Positions 22,698-31,829 of a stretch of 64,000 bases of DNA are shown piece after piece; the stretch's first letter is position 1, and the number at the start of each line of letters is the position of its first letter. Made by a program: the position numbers and the translations under genes. The notes under the pieces are model-generated. The model saw only the letters and a list, made by a program, of their open reading frames with translations. It did no database searches and had not been told where the DNA came from. Source of the stretch: RYN-230 sp963837515 (GTDB lineage Bacteria; Actinomycetota; Actinomycetes; Streptosporangiales; Streptosporangiaceae); NCBI GenBank assembly GCA_963837515.1, contig CAWINT010000013.1, positions 248,001 through 312,000 of the forward strand, read 5' to 3'.

Positions 22698-25637
22698 TTA
22701 GCGGGCCCGCGCCCGGGAGGTGAGCCCGCTGGGCAGGGTCACGCCCGGGCTGGGCGTGACGACCGGAAGGGACGGGGTCGGGACGCCGCCACCGGGCTGG
22801 GGCGACTGCTGGCCCTGGCCGCGGCAGTGCCGCCCGAAGAAGAAGCCCTGGCAGGTGGTGGTCGGCGTCGGGATGGCCGACACCGTCGGCTTGGGCTGCG
22901 GGGTGTAGGGACCGAGCAGGTTCCAGGCGGTGCCGCCGAAGTCCGGCGTCGCGAAGCTCTGCGCGGGCATCGACGCGAACTCCTGCATCGCAAAGCTGTG
23001 CCAGATGGAGGCGGGCATCTGGCCGCCGTAGCCCTGCAGCCCGGCCAGCCCGTACAGGGTCTGCACCCCGGCCGGCGGCGCGCTTTCCAGGTTGGCCGCC
23101 GCCCCGCAGCCGGCCACCTTGGCCGGGCAGCCCTGCTGGTTGGTGAACAGGCCGACGGCGAGGGTGAACTGCGGGATGGCGCCGATGAAGAACGCCGACT
23201 GGGACAGGTTGGTCGTCCCGGTCTTGGCGATGATCTGCCGGCCGTCGGGCAGGCCCGCGTTCGGCGCGGTGCCACCGGCCTTGGTGTCGAAGGACAGCGC
23301 GTAATTCACGTCGGAGGCGACCTGGGGGTCGAGCACCTGGCGCCGGGTGACCTGCGCCGGAATGGTGGTCATCGCGCTGCCCAGGTCCTGCTGCTGGATC
23401 CGCAGGATGACGTGCGGGCTGACGTACTCGCCGTTGTTCGCGAAGGTCGAGAACGTGCTGGCCTGCTCGGCCACGGTGAGCGACGCCTGGCCCAGCGCGG
23501 TGCCGACCTCCTGGCGCATGTTGGCCAGCCCCGACGCGTCGGTGTCCACGCCGAGCTGCTTGGCCAGCGAGACCATGTTCTGCCCGTCCGTGCCGGCCAC
23601 CCGGTGGTACAGGTCGGTGTAGGCGGTGTTCAGCGACTCGGCGGTGGCGTTGACCACCGTCACCCCGTTGGCCTGCGGGTCGCCCGCGTCGTTGCCGACC
23701 TGGTAGTAGCCGCCCCCGTTGGCGAGGGCGGGCTGGGCCTGGCTGGCGTAGGTCATCGGCTGCGACACCGGCGGGATCCACAGCGGTGAGTGGCCGTCCA
23801 GCGTACTGGACTTGACGTTCATGCCCTGCTCGCGCGCGAGGGCCAGCACGTACGGCTTGAACGACGAGCCGACCTGCTCGCGGTTCTGCAGCGCCATGTC
23901 CCACTGGCAGCGGATCGCGTTGCAGTCCTTGGCGCCGAAGTTGGGCCCGCTGTACATGGCCCAGATCTGCCCCGTGCCCGGCTGCTCCAGCACGGCCCCG
24001 GCGTGGGCGTAGTTCGGCACATGGCCGCCGCTGACCCGGTAGGTCCGCTTGGGCCCGGCCTGGATCAGTCCCAGTTGCTGGTTCACCGACGCGTACAGGG
24101 CGTTCATCATCGGCTTGCTGAACGTGGTGACGATCCGCAGCCCGCCGTCGTCGATGTGCTGCTGGCTGTAGTGGTAGGTGTTCTCCAGCTCGTTCAGCAC
24201 CGCTTCCATGATGTAGCCGCGGTAGCCGGACCAGCTGTTGTTGAACGCGTGGGCCAGTTTGGGGAACTTCTGCGCGGCCGCTTGCTGCGGGGTCAGCCAG
24301 CCCTGCTGGACCATCGTGTTCAGCACGTAGTGCCAGCGGTAGACCAGGTTCTGGTAGGCCTGGCCGCCCGAGGGCTCGGGGCTGTAACCGCTCGGCGCCT
24401 GCACCATGGCGGCGATCATCGCGGCCTGGGCGACGGTCAGTTTGCCCACCGGCACGCCGAAGTAGGTCTGCGCGGCCGCCCCGAACCCGTACAGGCTGGC
24501 GCCGGTGGGCACGGTGTTCATGTACTCGGTGAGGATCCACTGCTTGGACTTGAGCTGGGCCAGCTTCTCCGCCACGAAGATCTCCTTGATCTTCCGGCTG
24601 GCGGTCTGCCCGGTGCCGATCCCGTCGTAGTAGTTGCGCACCAGTTCCTGGGTGATGGTGGACCCGCCCTGCTGCACCGAGCCGCTCGTCAGGTCGGCGA
24701 TGGCGGCCCGCATGATGCCGGTGAACGAGACCCCGCCCTCGTCGTAGAAGTGCTTGTCCTCGGCCGCCACCATGGCGTGCTGGACCATGGTCGGGATCTG
24801 GTTCGGCTGGAGGATCTGCCGGTCCGTGCTGCCGAACATGCCGACCATGGTCTTGCCGTCCCGGAAGTAGACCCGGGACGCTTGGCCGGTGGCGAACTCG
24901 CTGGCCGCCGGGATCGGCGTCTGCGCCAGCACGAAGTAGAACCCGACGACCATCAGCACGGCGAACCCGCCGACCGTGCAGAGCGACAGGACCATGGCCT
25001 TCTTCCAGGTCCAGTGGCGCCACCAGTCACCCTTGCGGCGCGGCCGCCGTGGGCCGCCGCCCCGGCCGCCGTGGCCCGGGCCACGGCCACCCGGGCCACG
25101 GCCACCGGGGCCACGGCCACCCGGGCCACGGCCACGGGGGCCGCCGGGGCCCTGGTAACCGCCCGGCCCCTGGTAACTGGCGGACGGGTAACCACCTGCC
25201 GGGTAGCCGTTACCCGGGTAGCCGCCCTGGGCCGGACGGCTGCTCCGAGCCGAGGCCGGTGCCGCGGGGCCGGTGCCGAGGCGCGCCGCCAGCCGGTCCC
25301 GGGCGCTCATGCCATCCCGGCCCGGGCCGGTGTCCCGGGCCGGGGTGTTCTCGGCGGCGCCACCCGGTCCGCGCCGCCGCGGCTGACCGCCCCGCTGGGT
25401 GCTGGCCGTGCGGGCGGCCCAGTCGCCGCCGCGGGCGGTACCGCCCGCGGCGCGGTCCCAGCGGTAGTCCTGGCCCGCCCCGTAGCTCGCCGCCGCGTAG
25501 CCCGGGCCGGCGCCGCGGCCGCGGTAGCCGTCCGGGCCGGGCGCGGCCGCACGACGGCGGCCGCCACGCGCTGGGGCGCGGCGGCCGCTGTCCCGCGGGT
25601 CCGGGGGGTAACCGCCGGAAGAATCTGGGTAACTCAC
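22698..25637 (-). CDS. class A penicillin-binding protein (transglycosylase/transpeptidase)
   Basis: This 979-residue protein has a cytoplasmic tail of about 210 residues rich in glycine, arginine and proline, then a membrane helix (VLSLCTVGGFAVLMVVGFYF). The GT51 transglycosylase domain follows (AAEDKHFYDEGG with the catalytic glutamate, QGGSTITQELVRNYY). The transpeptidase domain has VGSSFKPY as the serine-lysine motif and AKTGTT near the C-terminus. It polymerises and cross-links peptidoglycan outside the membrane. The tail holds repeated GGRGP units, visible as a DNA repeat at 25070-25140. The last 80 residues are a proline-rich extracellular tail with two cysteines. No PASTA domain is present. 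Confidence 0.93.
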   Translation of the reverse strand: MSYPDSSGGYPPDPRDSGRRAPARGGRRRAAAPGPDGYRGRGAGPGYAAASYGAGQDYRWDRAAGGTARGGDWAARTASTQRGGQPRRRGPGGAAENTPARDTGPGRDGMSARDRLAARLGTGPAAPASARSSRPAQGGYPGNGYPAGGYPSASYQGPGGYQGPGGPRGRGPGGRGPGGRGPGGRGPGHGGRGGGPRRPRRKGDWWRHWTWKKAMVLSLCTVGGFAVLMVVGFYFVLAQTPIPAASEFATGQASRVYFRDGKTMVGMFGSTDRQILQPNQIPTMVQHAMVAAEDKHFYDEGGVSFTGIMRAAIADLTSGSVQQGGSTITQELVRNYYDGIGTGQTASRKIKEIFVAEKLAQLKSKQWILTEYMNTVPTGASLYGFGAAAQTYFGVPVGKLTVAQAAMIAAMVQAPSGYSPEPSGGQAYQNLVYRWHYVLNTMVQQGWLTPQQAAAQKFPKLAHAFNNSWSGYRGYIMEAVLNELENTYHYSQQHIDDGGLRIVTTFSKPMMNALYASVNQQLGLIQAGPKRTYRVSGGHVPNYAHAGAVLEQPGTGQIWAMYSGPNFGAKDCNAIRCQWDMALQNREQVGSSFKPYVLALAREQGMNVKSSTLDGHSPLWIPPVSQPMTYASQAQPALANGGGYYQVGNDAGDPQANGVTVVNATAESLNTAYTDLYHRVAGTDGQNMVSLAKQLGVDTDASGLANMRQEVGTALGQASLTVAEQASTFSTFANNGEYVSPHVILRIQQQDLGSAMTTIPAQVTRRQVLDPQVASDVNYALSFDTKAGGTAPNAGLPDGRQIIAKTGTTNLSQSAFFIGAIPQFTLAVGLFTNQQGCPAKVAGCGAAANLESAPPAGVQTLYGLAGLQGYGGQMPASIWHSFAMQEFASMPAQSFATPDFGGTAWNLLGPYTPQPKPTVSAIPTPTTTCQGFFFGRHCRGQGQQSPQPGGGVPTPSLPVVTPSPGVTLPSGLTSRARAR

Positions 25638-25763
25638 GCGTCCTCGCTGTAGGTGGCCGTCGTGGGCGGGCCGAGCCGGACCGGCCGCCGGGCCTCACGG
25701 TAGCCGGTGGTGCCAGCCGCCCGGCGCAGGTTAGAAATTCGTCACATCTGCATCAGGCAGCCT

Positions 25764-25794
25764 TGACCTGCCCGTTCTGGAAAACGGCAGGTCA
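25764..25794. terminator. hairpin between DUF5318 gene and PBP gene
   Basis: TGACCTGCCCGTT at 25764-25776 pairs with AACGGCAGGTCA at 25783-25794 with one bulged base and a short loop. It lies just beyond the stop of the leftward DUF5318 gene and upstream of the leftward PBP gene, so it fits a terminator between the two. There is no clear T-run. Confidence 0.5.
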
Positions 25795-25804
25795 TGCCCC
25801 GCCG

Positions 25805-26209
25805 TTACTCACCGGCACGGGCCCGCCGACGGCGCCGGGCTGGGGGCTGGCCTGTGCCGAGAACGTAGGACGAAGCAAGGTGGTTCCAGGCACAACTTTG
25901 GCAGACTTCGACCACATACACCCGGAACTCGCCGTATTCGGACGCCATCTGCGCCAGTTCCGGTTCCTGCTTGACCCGGCCAGCGTAGGGGCCGAGTTCG
26001 TCCCCGTACACGTACGTGACGTGGGTGAGCCGGGCGCGGCGGCAAATGGGGCAGGCCACTTCGGTCGCCTCGCCGTGGAACTTGGCCGCCCGGAGCAGGT
26101 ACGGGTGGGCATCGCAGACGTCGGCGACCGTGGTCTGCCCGGCCAGCACGGCGGCGAGCGTTGCCCGCCGGGCAAGCCCGTAATCCACGACCGATCGCCT
26201 GGCTCCCAT
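25805..26209 (-). CDS. DUF5318 family protein (zinc-ribbon-like)
   Basis: The 134-residue protein has a helical N-terminal half (RRATLAAVLAGQTTVADVCDAHPYLLRAAKFHG) and two C-x-x-C pairs (CPIC near residue 53 and CQSC near residue 103), which together can hold one zinc ion. Between them is RLTHVTYVYGDELG. This matches an actinobacterial family of unknown function usually found beside the bifunctional penicillin-binding protein gene, as here. The C-terminus ends in a run of arginines. Its role is not known; a small zinc protein linked to cell-wall synthesis is a guess. Confidence 0.75.
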   Translation of the reverse strand: MGARRSVVDYGLARRATLAAVLAGQTTVADVCDAHPYLLRAAKFHGEATEVACPICRRARLTHVTYVYGDELGPYAGRVKQEPELAQMASEYGEFRVYVVEVCQSCAWNHLASSYVLGTGQPPARRRRRARAGE

Positions 26210-26290
26210 CCCCGACAGCGTACGACGGGATGCGGCCGGCCGCCGATACCGCTGCGTCCGGTTGTTGCGGATACGTCTGGTCAGCGCGAG

Positions 26291-26319
26291 TTGCGGCTTT
26301 CCCGCTCAGCGAATATCTT
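26291..26319 (+). promoter_or_regulatory. probable sigma-70-type promoter of padR-ino1
   Basis: TTGCGG at 26291-26296 and TATCTT at 26314-26319 are separated by 17 bases, a good housekeeping promoter layout. The perfect palindrome at 26322-26344 follows directly and would cover the transcription start. Such closeness is what a repressor needs. Confidence 0.55.
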
Positions 26320-26321
26320 GG

Positions 26322-26344
26322 TGATGTATCGGTTCGATACATCA
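26322..26344 (+). promoter_or_regulatory. PadR operator (perfect 10-bp inverted repeat)
   Basis: TGATGTATCG, a three-base spacer (GTT) and CGATACATCA form a perfect inverted repeat in AT-rich sequence 84 bases before the padR start. The arms contain ATGT...ACAT, as in known PadR boxes. A further half-site (CCGATACA) occurs close by at 26370-26377. Autoregulation by the PadR protein is likely, with ino1 controlled from the same site. Confidence 0.6.
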
Positions 26345-26427
26345 CGTGGGTACATTGGACCGATACACCGGTCGGGCGCCGGGCATCCGGCCCCGGTACG
26401 GGCGGCCGAGAGGGAGGTGCGGGAGCA

Positions 26428-27045
26428 ATGGTCGGGCAACGCTCGCGCGTCCTCGAACTCGCCATCCTCGGACTGCTGCACCAAACGCCGATGCACGGCT
26501 ACGAACTGCGCAAGCGGCTCAACGCGATCCTCGGACCGTTCCGGGCCATCAGTTACGGGTCGCTGTACCCATGCCTGAAGGACCTGCTCGCCCAGGGGCT
26601 GATCGCGGAAGAAACACCGGAGGGCCCGGCCAAGCCGCTCGCCGGCCGCCGGTCGAAGATCGTCTACCGGCTCACCGCGGACGGGAAGGAGCGGCTGCAG
26701 CACCTGCTGGGCGAAGCCGGCCCGGCCGCCTGGGACGACGACGGCTTCGGCGTGCACTTCGCGTTCTTCGGCCAGACCCGGGCGGATATCCGGCTGCGCA
26801 TCCTGGAAGGCCGCCGGAGCCGGCTGGAGGAACGGATGGACGGGGTGCGGGCCGCGGTGGCCCGGACCCGGGACCGGATGGACAGCTACACGCTGGAACT
26901 GCACCGGCACGGCCTGGAATCGGTCGAACGCGAGGTTCGCTGGCTGAACGAGCTCATCGCCTCGGAACGCCAGGCCGGCCCGGCGCGCGGCGAGAGCAGG
27001 ACCCGGCCGCTGGAGGATGAGACCGGCGCGGGCCAGAGCGGTTGA
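26428..27045 (+). CDS. PadR family transcriptional regulator
   Basis: The 205-residue protein has a PadR winged helix (ELAILGLLHQTPMHGYELRK, SYGSLYPCLKDLLAQGLIAE, KIVYRLTADGKERL) covering residues 8-95 and a C-terminal helical domain for dimer formation (ILEGRRSRLEERMDG...). I chose ATG 26428, which has GGGAGC upstream and gives the family's usual start; upstream frames are open but lie across the promoter. It precedes ino1, an order conserved in Streptomyces and relatives, so the two probably form one unit regulated at the palindrome upstream. Confidence 0.9.
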   Translation: MVGQRSRVLELAILGLLHQTPMHGYELRKRLNAILGPFRAISYGSLYPCLKDLLAQGLIAEETPEGPAKPLAGRRSKIVYRLTADGKERLQHLLGEAGPAAWDDDGFGVHFAFFGQTRADIRLRILEGRRSRLEERMDGVRAAVARTRDRMDSYTLELHRHGLESVEREVRWLNELIASERQAGPARGESRTRPLEDETGAGQSG

Positions 27046-27122
27046 AACGACAAATCTGACGCCACCAATGCGGCCGAGAGAAACAGTGAAGCGGCCGGAA
27101 GAATAGTGAAGGAGCAAACCTC

Positions 27123-28202
27123 ATGGGTTCGGTTCGGGTAGCCATCGTCGGCGTGGGCAACTGCGCCAGCTCCCTGGTCCAGGGTGTGGAGTACTACAAG
27201 GACGCCGCCCCGGCCGACCGCGTCCCGGGGCTGATGCACGTCACGTTCGGGCCGTACCACGTGCGCGACGTGGAGTTCGTGGCCGCGTTCGACGTGGACG
27301 CCAAGAAGGTGGGCCAGGACCTCGCCGAGGCCATCGTGGCCAGCGAGAACAACACCATCAAGATCTGCGATGTGCCGCCGACCGGCATCACTGTGCAGCG
27401 CGGCCCGACGCTGGACGGCCTGGGCGAGTACTACCAGGAAATGATCTCCGAGTCGGCCGACCCGGTGGTGGACGTCACCGCGGCGCTCCGCGAGTCCGGC
27501 GCCGACGTGCTGGTCTCCTACCTCCCCGTGGGGTCGGAGCAGGCCGACCGGTACTACGCGCAGTGCGCCATCGACGCCGGGGTGGCGTTCGTGAACGCGC
27601 TGCCGGTGTTCATCGCCTCCGACCCGGAGTGGGCGGCCAAGTTCACCGCGGCCGGCGTGCCGATCATCGGCGACGACATCAAGTCACAGGTCGGCGCGAC
27701 CATCACGCACCGGGTGCTGGCCAAGCTGTTCGAGGACCGCGGGGTGGAACTGCTCCGCACCTACCAGCTCAACTTCGGCGGCAACATGGACTTCATGAAC
27801 ATGCTGGAGCGCAAGCGGCTGGTGTCCAAGAAGGTGTCCAAGACCCAGTCGGTGACGTCGCAGATCCCGCATGAGATGGAGAAGGCCGCGGTGCACATCG
27901 GCCCGTCCGACCACGTGCCGTGGCTGGACGACCGCAAGTGGGCGTACATCCGGCTGGAGGGCCGCGCCTTCGGTGGCGTCCCACTGAACCTGGAGTACAA
28001 GCTCGAGGTGTGGGACTCGCCCAACTCGGCCGGTGTGATCATCGACGCGATCCGCGCGGCCAAGATCGCCCGGGACCGCGGGATCGGCGGCCCCATCCTG
28101 TCCGCGGCGTCCTACTTCATGAAGTCCCCGCCGCAGCAGTACGGCGATGAGGTCGCCCGCGACCTGGTCGAGCAGTTCATCCGCGGCGAAGTCGAGCGCT
28201 AG
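27123..28202 (+). CDS. ino1: inositol-3-phosphate synthase
   Basis: The 359-residue enzyme shows the actinobacterial short form: NAD-binding VRVAIVGVGNCASSLVQG at the start, then IIGDDIKSQVGATITHRVLA (catalytic lysine region), QLNFGGNMDFMNML, and the C-terminal SYFMKSPPQQY. It converts glucose 6-phosphate to 1L-myo-inositol 1-phosphate with internal NAD+/NADH recycling, the first step toward phosphatidylinositol, PIMs and mycothiol. ATG 27123 has AAGGAGC upstream. A 15-base segment covering the stop codon is duplicated in tandem just downstream (28198-28230), and a strong hairpin follows. Confidence 0.95.
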   Translation: MGSVRVAIVGVGNCASSLVQGVEYYKDAAPADRVPGLMHVTFGPYHVRDVEFVAAFDVDAKKVGQDLAEAIVASENNTIKICDVPPTGITVQRGPTLDGLGEYYQEMISESADPVVDVTAALRESGADVLVSYLPVGSEQADRYYAQCAIDAGVAFVNALPVFIASDPEWAAKFTAAGVPIIGDDIKSQVGATITHRVLAKLFEDRGVELLRTYQLNFGGNMDFMNMLERKRLVSKKVSKTQSVTSQIPHEMEKAAVHIGPSDHVPWLDDRKWAYIRLEGRAFGGVPLNLEYKLEVWDSPNSAGVIIDAIRAAKIARDRGIGGPILSAASYFMKSPPQQYGDEVARDLVEQFIRGEVER

Positions 28203-28243
28203 GGCATCGGGCGCTAGGGCATCGGGCGCTGTGCCCGGGCAGC

Positions 28244-28277
28244 GGGCGGGGCGGCTCCGGACGGGGCCGCCCCGCCC
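28244..28277 (+). terminator. ino1: strong GC hairpin after ino1
   Basis: GGGCGGGGCGGC at 28244-28255 pairs perfectly with GCCGCCCCGCCC at 28266-28277 across a ten-base loop. It lies 42 bases after the ino1 stop, so it is the likely terminator of the padR-ino1 unit. As is common in actinomycetes there is no T-run. Confidence 0.6.
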
Positions 28278-28357
28278 GGCACACTGGGGGGAGTACGTGC
28301 GGCCGCCGCAGCGGCGGCTGCCCCGCCCGGCCGACGGACCCGGCCGACAGAGGAGTC

Positions 28358-28699
28358 GTGGTGCTGATCCTGGACGGCGCAGGTGAGTACACCGCTCCCG
28401 GTCCCGGGGAGCTGAGCAGCTGGGCCGAGCACTTCCGGGCCATTGACCTCTCGGTGGGCACGTACTCGCTGCCCCGCGGCGGCACCGACGAGCAGGAGCC
28501 GCACTCCGAAGCCGAGGTCTACGTGGTGACCAGGGGGCGCGCTCTGCTGGTGGCCGGGGACCACGTGGCCCCGGTCGGCCCGGGGACCGTCGCCTACGTG
28601 CCCGCCGGCGAGGTGCACCGGTTCACCGACATCACCGAGGACCTGGCCGCGCTGGTCTTCTTCGCGCCCGCCGAGTACACCCGCCGTCCCCCCGGCTGA
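28358..28699 (+). CDS. cupin domain protein
   Basis: The 113-residue protein is a single small beta-barrel. The two cupin motifs appear as PHSEAEVYVVTRGRA (with the H and E metal ligands) and VPAGEVHRFTD. Metal-binding cupins of this size act as dioxygenases, isomerases or binding proteins; the substrate here is unknown. The start is GTG 28358 or 28361 after CAGAGGAG. It stands between ino1 and an MFS gene, both on the same strand, but hairpins separate it from ino1. Confidence 0.78.
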   Translation: MVLILDGAGEYTAPGPGELSSWAEHFRAIDLSVGTYSLPRGGTDEQEPHSEAEVYVVTRGRALLVAGDHVAPVGPGTVAYVPAGEVHRFTDITEDLAALVFFAPAEYTRRPPG

Positions 28700-28782
28700 C
28701 CGCCGCCCGGGTGCACCGTGCCAGCGTTGCTGACGGTTCGCGGGACCATCCCCCACGGCAGCTGGGCCCGTAGGCTGGGCCG

Positions 28783-30207
28783 GTGACCGTCCTGTCCGGC
28801 GTCAAGGCGAAACTCCGCAGCTGGCGAGGCGGCCCGTCGTTCCTCGCCGGTCTGCGGGTGCTGCTGCGCGGGCAGGACTTCCGGCGGCTGTTCTACACCC
28901 GCCTGATCTCGCAGTCCGGCGACGGCGTGTTCACCGCCGGGCTCGGTTCCTACGTGTTCTTCAACAGCGCCACATTCCCGGACCCCGCCTCCGCTGCCGC
29001 CGCGTTCGCCGTGCTCTACCTGCCCTACTCGCTGATCGGCCCGTTCGCCGGGGTGTTCATCGACCGCTGGTCCCGCCGCCAGATCCTGGTCTGGTCCGCC
29101 CTGATCCGGTTCGGCTTCGTCGTGCTCACCGCTGCGCTGGTGGCATCGGGAAGCCTGGGCGTGCCGCTGTACGCCTGCGTCCTGTGCGTGCTGGGCGTGA
29201 ACCGGTTCTTCCTGTCCTCCCTGTCCGCGGCGCTGCCGCACGTGGTGGCCGACGACGAGCTGGTGATGGCGAACTCCGTCTCGCCGACCGCGGGCGGCAT
29301 CATGTCCGCGCTGGGCGGCCTGGTCGGCCTGGGCGTGCACGTGGCCACCGGCAGCGGGCGCGCCGGGTCGGCGGTCACCCTGCTGGCGGCCGGGTGCTGC
29401 TACCTGCTGGCCGGCGCGGTGGCCCGGACCATGCCCCGCGACCGGCTGGGCCCGACCCGCGAGGAGCGGGAGCGGCAGCCTGCCCGGATCCTGGCCCAGC
29501 TCGCCATCGTGGCCACGGGGCTGCGCGCGGGGGTGCGCTACGTGGTGCAGCGCCGCGGTGCCGCCGCGGCGCTCGGCGCGACCGGCGGCAACCGGCTGCT
29601 GTTCGGGGTGCTCTTCCTCATGTCGATCCTGCTCTACCGCAACTACTTCTACCGGTCGGCCGGGGCGAACACCGCGCTCAGTCACTTCACCGTGCTCGTG
29701 CTGGTGTCCGCCGTGGGCTACGGCTGCGCGGCGCTGATCACCCCGCGGCTGAGCCGGTGGCTGGGCAAGCCGGCCTGGATGACGCTGCTGCTGCTGTCCG
29801 GCGCGCTGGTCACCGCGCTACTGGGCGAGACGTTCAGCCAGGTGGCCTTCCTGGTCATCGGGTTCTGGCTGAACCTGGTCAGCCAGGGCGTCGCGATCTG
29901 CGCCACCACGATCCTGCAGGAGCAGGTGGACGACACCTACCGGGGCCGGGTGTTCTCCTTCTACGACATGATGTTCAACATCACCTTCGCCGCGGGTGCG
30001 GGGCTGTGCGCGGCTTTCCTGCCGGTGAACGGGTATTCGCCAGGAATGGTCGCCGTCGTCGCGGGCGGCTTCGCGGTGACCGGCGTGAGCTACTGGCTGG
30101 CCCGCGGCCCGTCCTCGCCGGAGGGCGGGACCCCGGGCCCCCCGTCCGCCCCCGCTGACTCCGCCGCTGGGCCGCCGTCCCGGCCGGCCCAGCGCAGCAG
30201 CTCATGA
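28783..30207 (+). CDS. MFS transporter
   Basis: The 474-residue protein has twelve membrane helices and the MFS pattern, including FIDRWSRRQILVWSALIRF as the loop 2-3 motif A variant. The order resembles EntS-type exporters, used for siderophores or drugs. The C-terminal tail is proline/serine-rich (GGTPGPPSAPADSAAG). GTG 28783 is the start. Its 3' end overlaps the convergent cca gene by 118 bases, which is long for a convergent overlap and suggests the tails are unconstrained. Confidence 0.85.
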   Translation: MTVLSGVKAKLRSWRGGPSFLAGLRVLLRGQDFRRLFYTRLISQSGDGVFTAGLGSYVFFNSATFPDPASAAAAFAVLYLPYSLIGPFAGVFIDRWSRRQILVWSALIRFGFVVLTAALVASGSLGVPLYACVLCVLGVNRFFLSSLSAALPHVVADDELVMANSVSPTAGGIMSALGGLVGLGVHVATGSGRAGSAVTLLAAGCCYLLAGAVARTMPRDRLGPTREERERQPARILAQLAIVATGLRAGVRYVVQRRGAAAALGATGGNRLLFGVLFLMSILLYRNYFYRSAGANTALSHFTVLVLVSAVGYGCAALITPRLSRWLGKPAWMTLLLLSGALVTALLGETFSQVAFLVIGFWLNLVSQGVAICATTILQEQVDDTYRGRVFSFYDMMFNITFAAGAGLCAAFLPVNGYSPGMVAVVAGGFAVTGVSYWLARGPSSPEGGTPGPPSAPADSAAGPPSRPAQRSSS

Positions 30208-31628
30208 GTGGCGCGTTCCGGCCCCAGCGGGCCGTGTTCCATGCGCAGATCCAGCAGGTACTGATAGGCGCGCCCGACGTCCGGGCCGGGCCGCAGGCCC
30301 AGGATCTGCATGATCTGGTGCCCGTCCAGATCCGGCCGGATCTTCTTCAGCTCCTCCTGGGCGCTCAGCGCGGCGATCCGCTGTTCCAGGTCGTCCTGGG
30401 CCCGGGCCAGCCGGGCGGCCTTGGCCTTGTTCCGCGTGGTGCAGTCGGCCCGGGTGAGCACGTGCAGCCGGCTGAGCAGCGGGCCCGCGTCGTGCACGTA
30501 GCGGCGGACCGCCGAGTCCGCCCACACATCGTCCCCGTACCCGTGGAACCGCAGGTGCAGCTTGATCAGCGTGCTCACGTCGGCGATGACGGCCGAGGGG
30601 AACCGGAGCGCCTGGAGCCGGGCCTGCGCCATCTTGGCCCCGACCACCTCGTGGTGGTGGAAGGCCACCCGGCGGTCCGGCAGCAGCGTGCGCGTCTTCG
30701 GCTTGCCGATGTCGTGCAGCAGCGCGGCCAGCCGCAGCACCAGGTCCGGCCCCAGCCCGTACCGGCCCTCCAGCTCGATGGACTGTTCCAGCACCGTGAG
30801 TGAGTGCTGGTAGACGTCCTTGTGCCGCATGTGCTCGTCGGTCTCCAGCCGCAGCTTCGGCACCTCCGGCAGCACCACGTCGGCGACGCCGGTGTCCACC
30901 ATCAGCTCGATCCCGCGCCGCGGACCGCGCGGCCCGGGGGCCAGCATGAGCTTGGTCAGCTCGTCGCGGATCCGTTCGGCCGAGACCACCTCCAGCCGGG
31001 GGGCGAACGCGTGCATGGCCGCCGCCACCTCGGGTGCCACCGTGAAATCGAGTTGCGCGACGAAGCGGGCCGCGCGCATGATCCGCAGCGGGTCGTCGGT
31101 GAACGACTCTTCCGGGCGGCCCGGGGTGCGCAGCACCTTGGCCCGCAGGTCCCGCAGGCCGCCGAAGGGGTCCACCAGCTCCAGCGACGGCAGCCGGGCG
31201 GCCATCGCGTTCACGGTGAAGTCCCGGCGGTGCAGATCCTCCTCCAGGGACCTACCGAAGCGGATGCCGGTGGGCTTGCGCGAGTGCGGGTGGTAGGTCT
31301 CGCTCCGGTAGGTGGTGATCTCGAAGGTCACGCCCTGCCGGTACAGGCCGACGGTGCCGAACTCGATCCCGGTCTGCCAGACCTTCTCCGCCCAGCCGCG
31401 GATGATCTCCAGCACCTGTTCCGGGCGGGCGTTGGTGGCGAGGTCCAGGTCACTGTGCTGCCGGCCGAGGAAGACGTCCCGGACCGGGCCGCCGACCAGG
31501 GCCAGTTCGTACCCGTGCCGGGCGAAGATCCGGCCCAGTTCGGCCGCGGGCACGGCGCGCTTGCGGAGCAGCGCCGCCGCTGCTTTCCGCTGATCTGGAC
31601 CGAGTGGGCTGGTATCCGGCACGGGCAT
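30090..31628 (-). CDS. cca: CCA tRNA nucleotidyltransferase with HD domain
   Basis: The 512-residue enzyme has the class II nucleotidyltransferase head (ELALVGGPVRDVFLGRQHSD, with the D-L-D metal site), the neck (FRRDFTVNAMAAR-like HRRDFTVNAMAARL) and a C-terminal HD domain (LLHDIGKPKTR). It adds or repairs the 3' CCA of tRNAs; the tRNA in this window lacks an encoded CCA, in line with the need. The last 35 residues are low-complexity and overlap the convergent MFS gene. It lies divergently from the DUF6049-murJ block, as in other actinomycetes. Confidence 0.93.
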   Translation of the reverse strand: MPVPDTSPLGPDQRKAAAALLRKRAVPAAELGRIFARHGYELALVGGPVRDVFLGRQHSDLDLATNARPEQVLEIIRGWAEKVWQTGIEFGTVGLYRQGVTFEITTYRSETYHPHSRKPTGIRFGRSLEEDLHRRDFTVNAMAARLPSLELVDPFGGLRDLRAKVLRTPGRPEESFTDDPLRIMRAARFVAQLDFTVAPEVAAAMHAFAPRLEVVSAERIRDELTKLMLAPGPRGPRRGIELMVDTGVADVVLPEVPKLRLETDEHMRHKDVYQHSLTVLEQSIELEGRYGLGPDLVLRLAALLHDIGKPKTRTLLPDRRVAFHHHEVVGAKMAQARLQALRFPSAVIADVSTLIKLHLRFHGYGDDVWADSAVRRYVHDAGPLLSRLHVLTRADCTTRNKAKAARLARAQDDLEQRIAALSAQEELKKIRPDLDGHQIMQILGLRPGPDVGRAYQYLLDLRMEHGPLGPERATHELLRWAGRDGGPAAESAGADGGPGVPPSGEDGPRASQ

Positions 31629-31829
31629 CGAGGGTAGGGGTTAGAGGAGCCAGGGGGAAATCCAGGGAGCCCTGGACGATCCTGGCAACATCAAGGACTA
31701 CTCAGGAAACGGCAATAGCATTTCCGCCATGCCCCGTCAGCGCCCCGCGCCCAGCGCCGCCAGGCCGCCCCGGGCACCCCGGGCGCGCCGGGTCACCGCG
31801 CTACCCGGGTACCCACCGGGGAGCCGCCG

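Noticed and set aside
23790..25652. 620-codon open frame opposite the class A penicillin-binding protein
   Set aside because: Antisense to a gene with all catalytic motifs in place; no domain of its own.
27046..27122. Riboswitch upstream of ino1
   Set aside because: The leader is only 77 bases with no conserved fold that I recognise; regulation at the padR operator is a better explanation.
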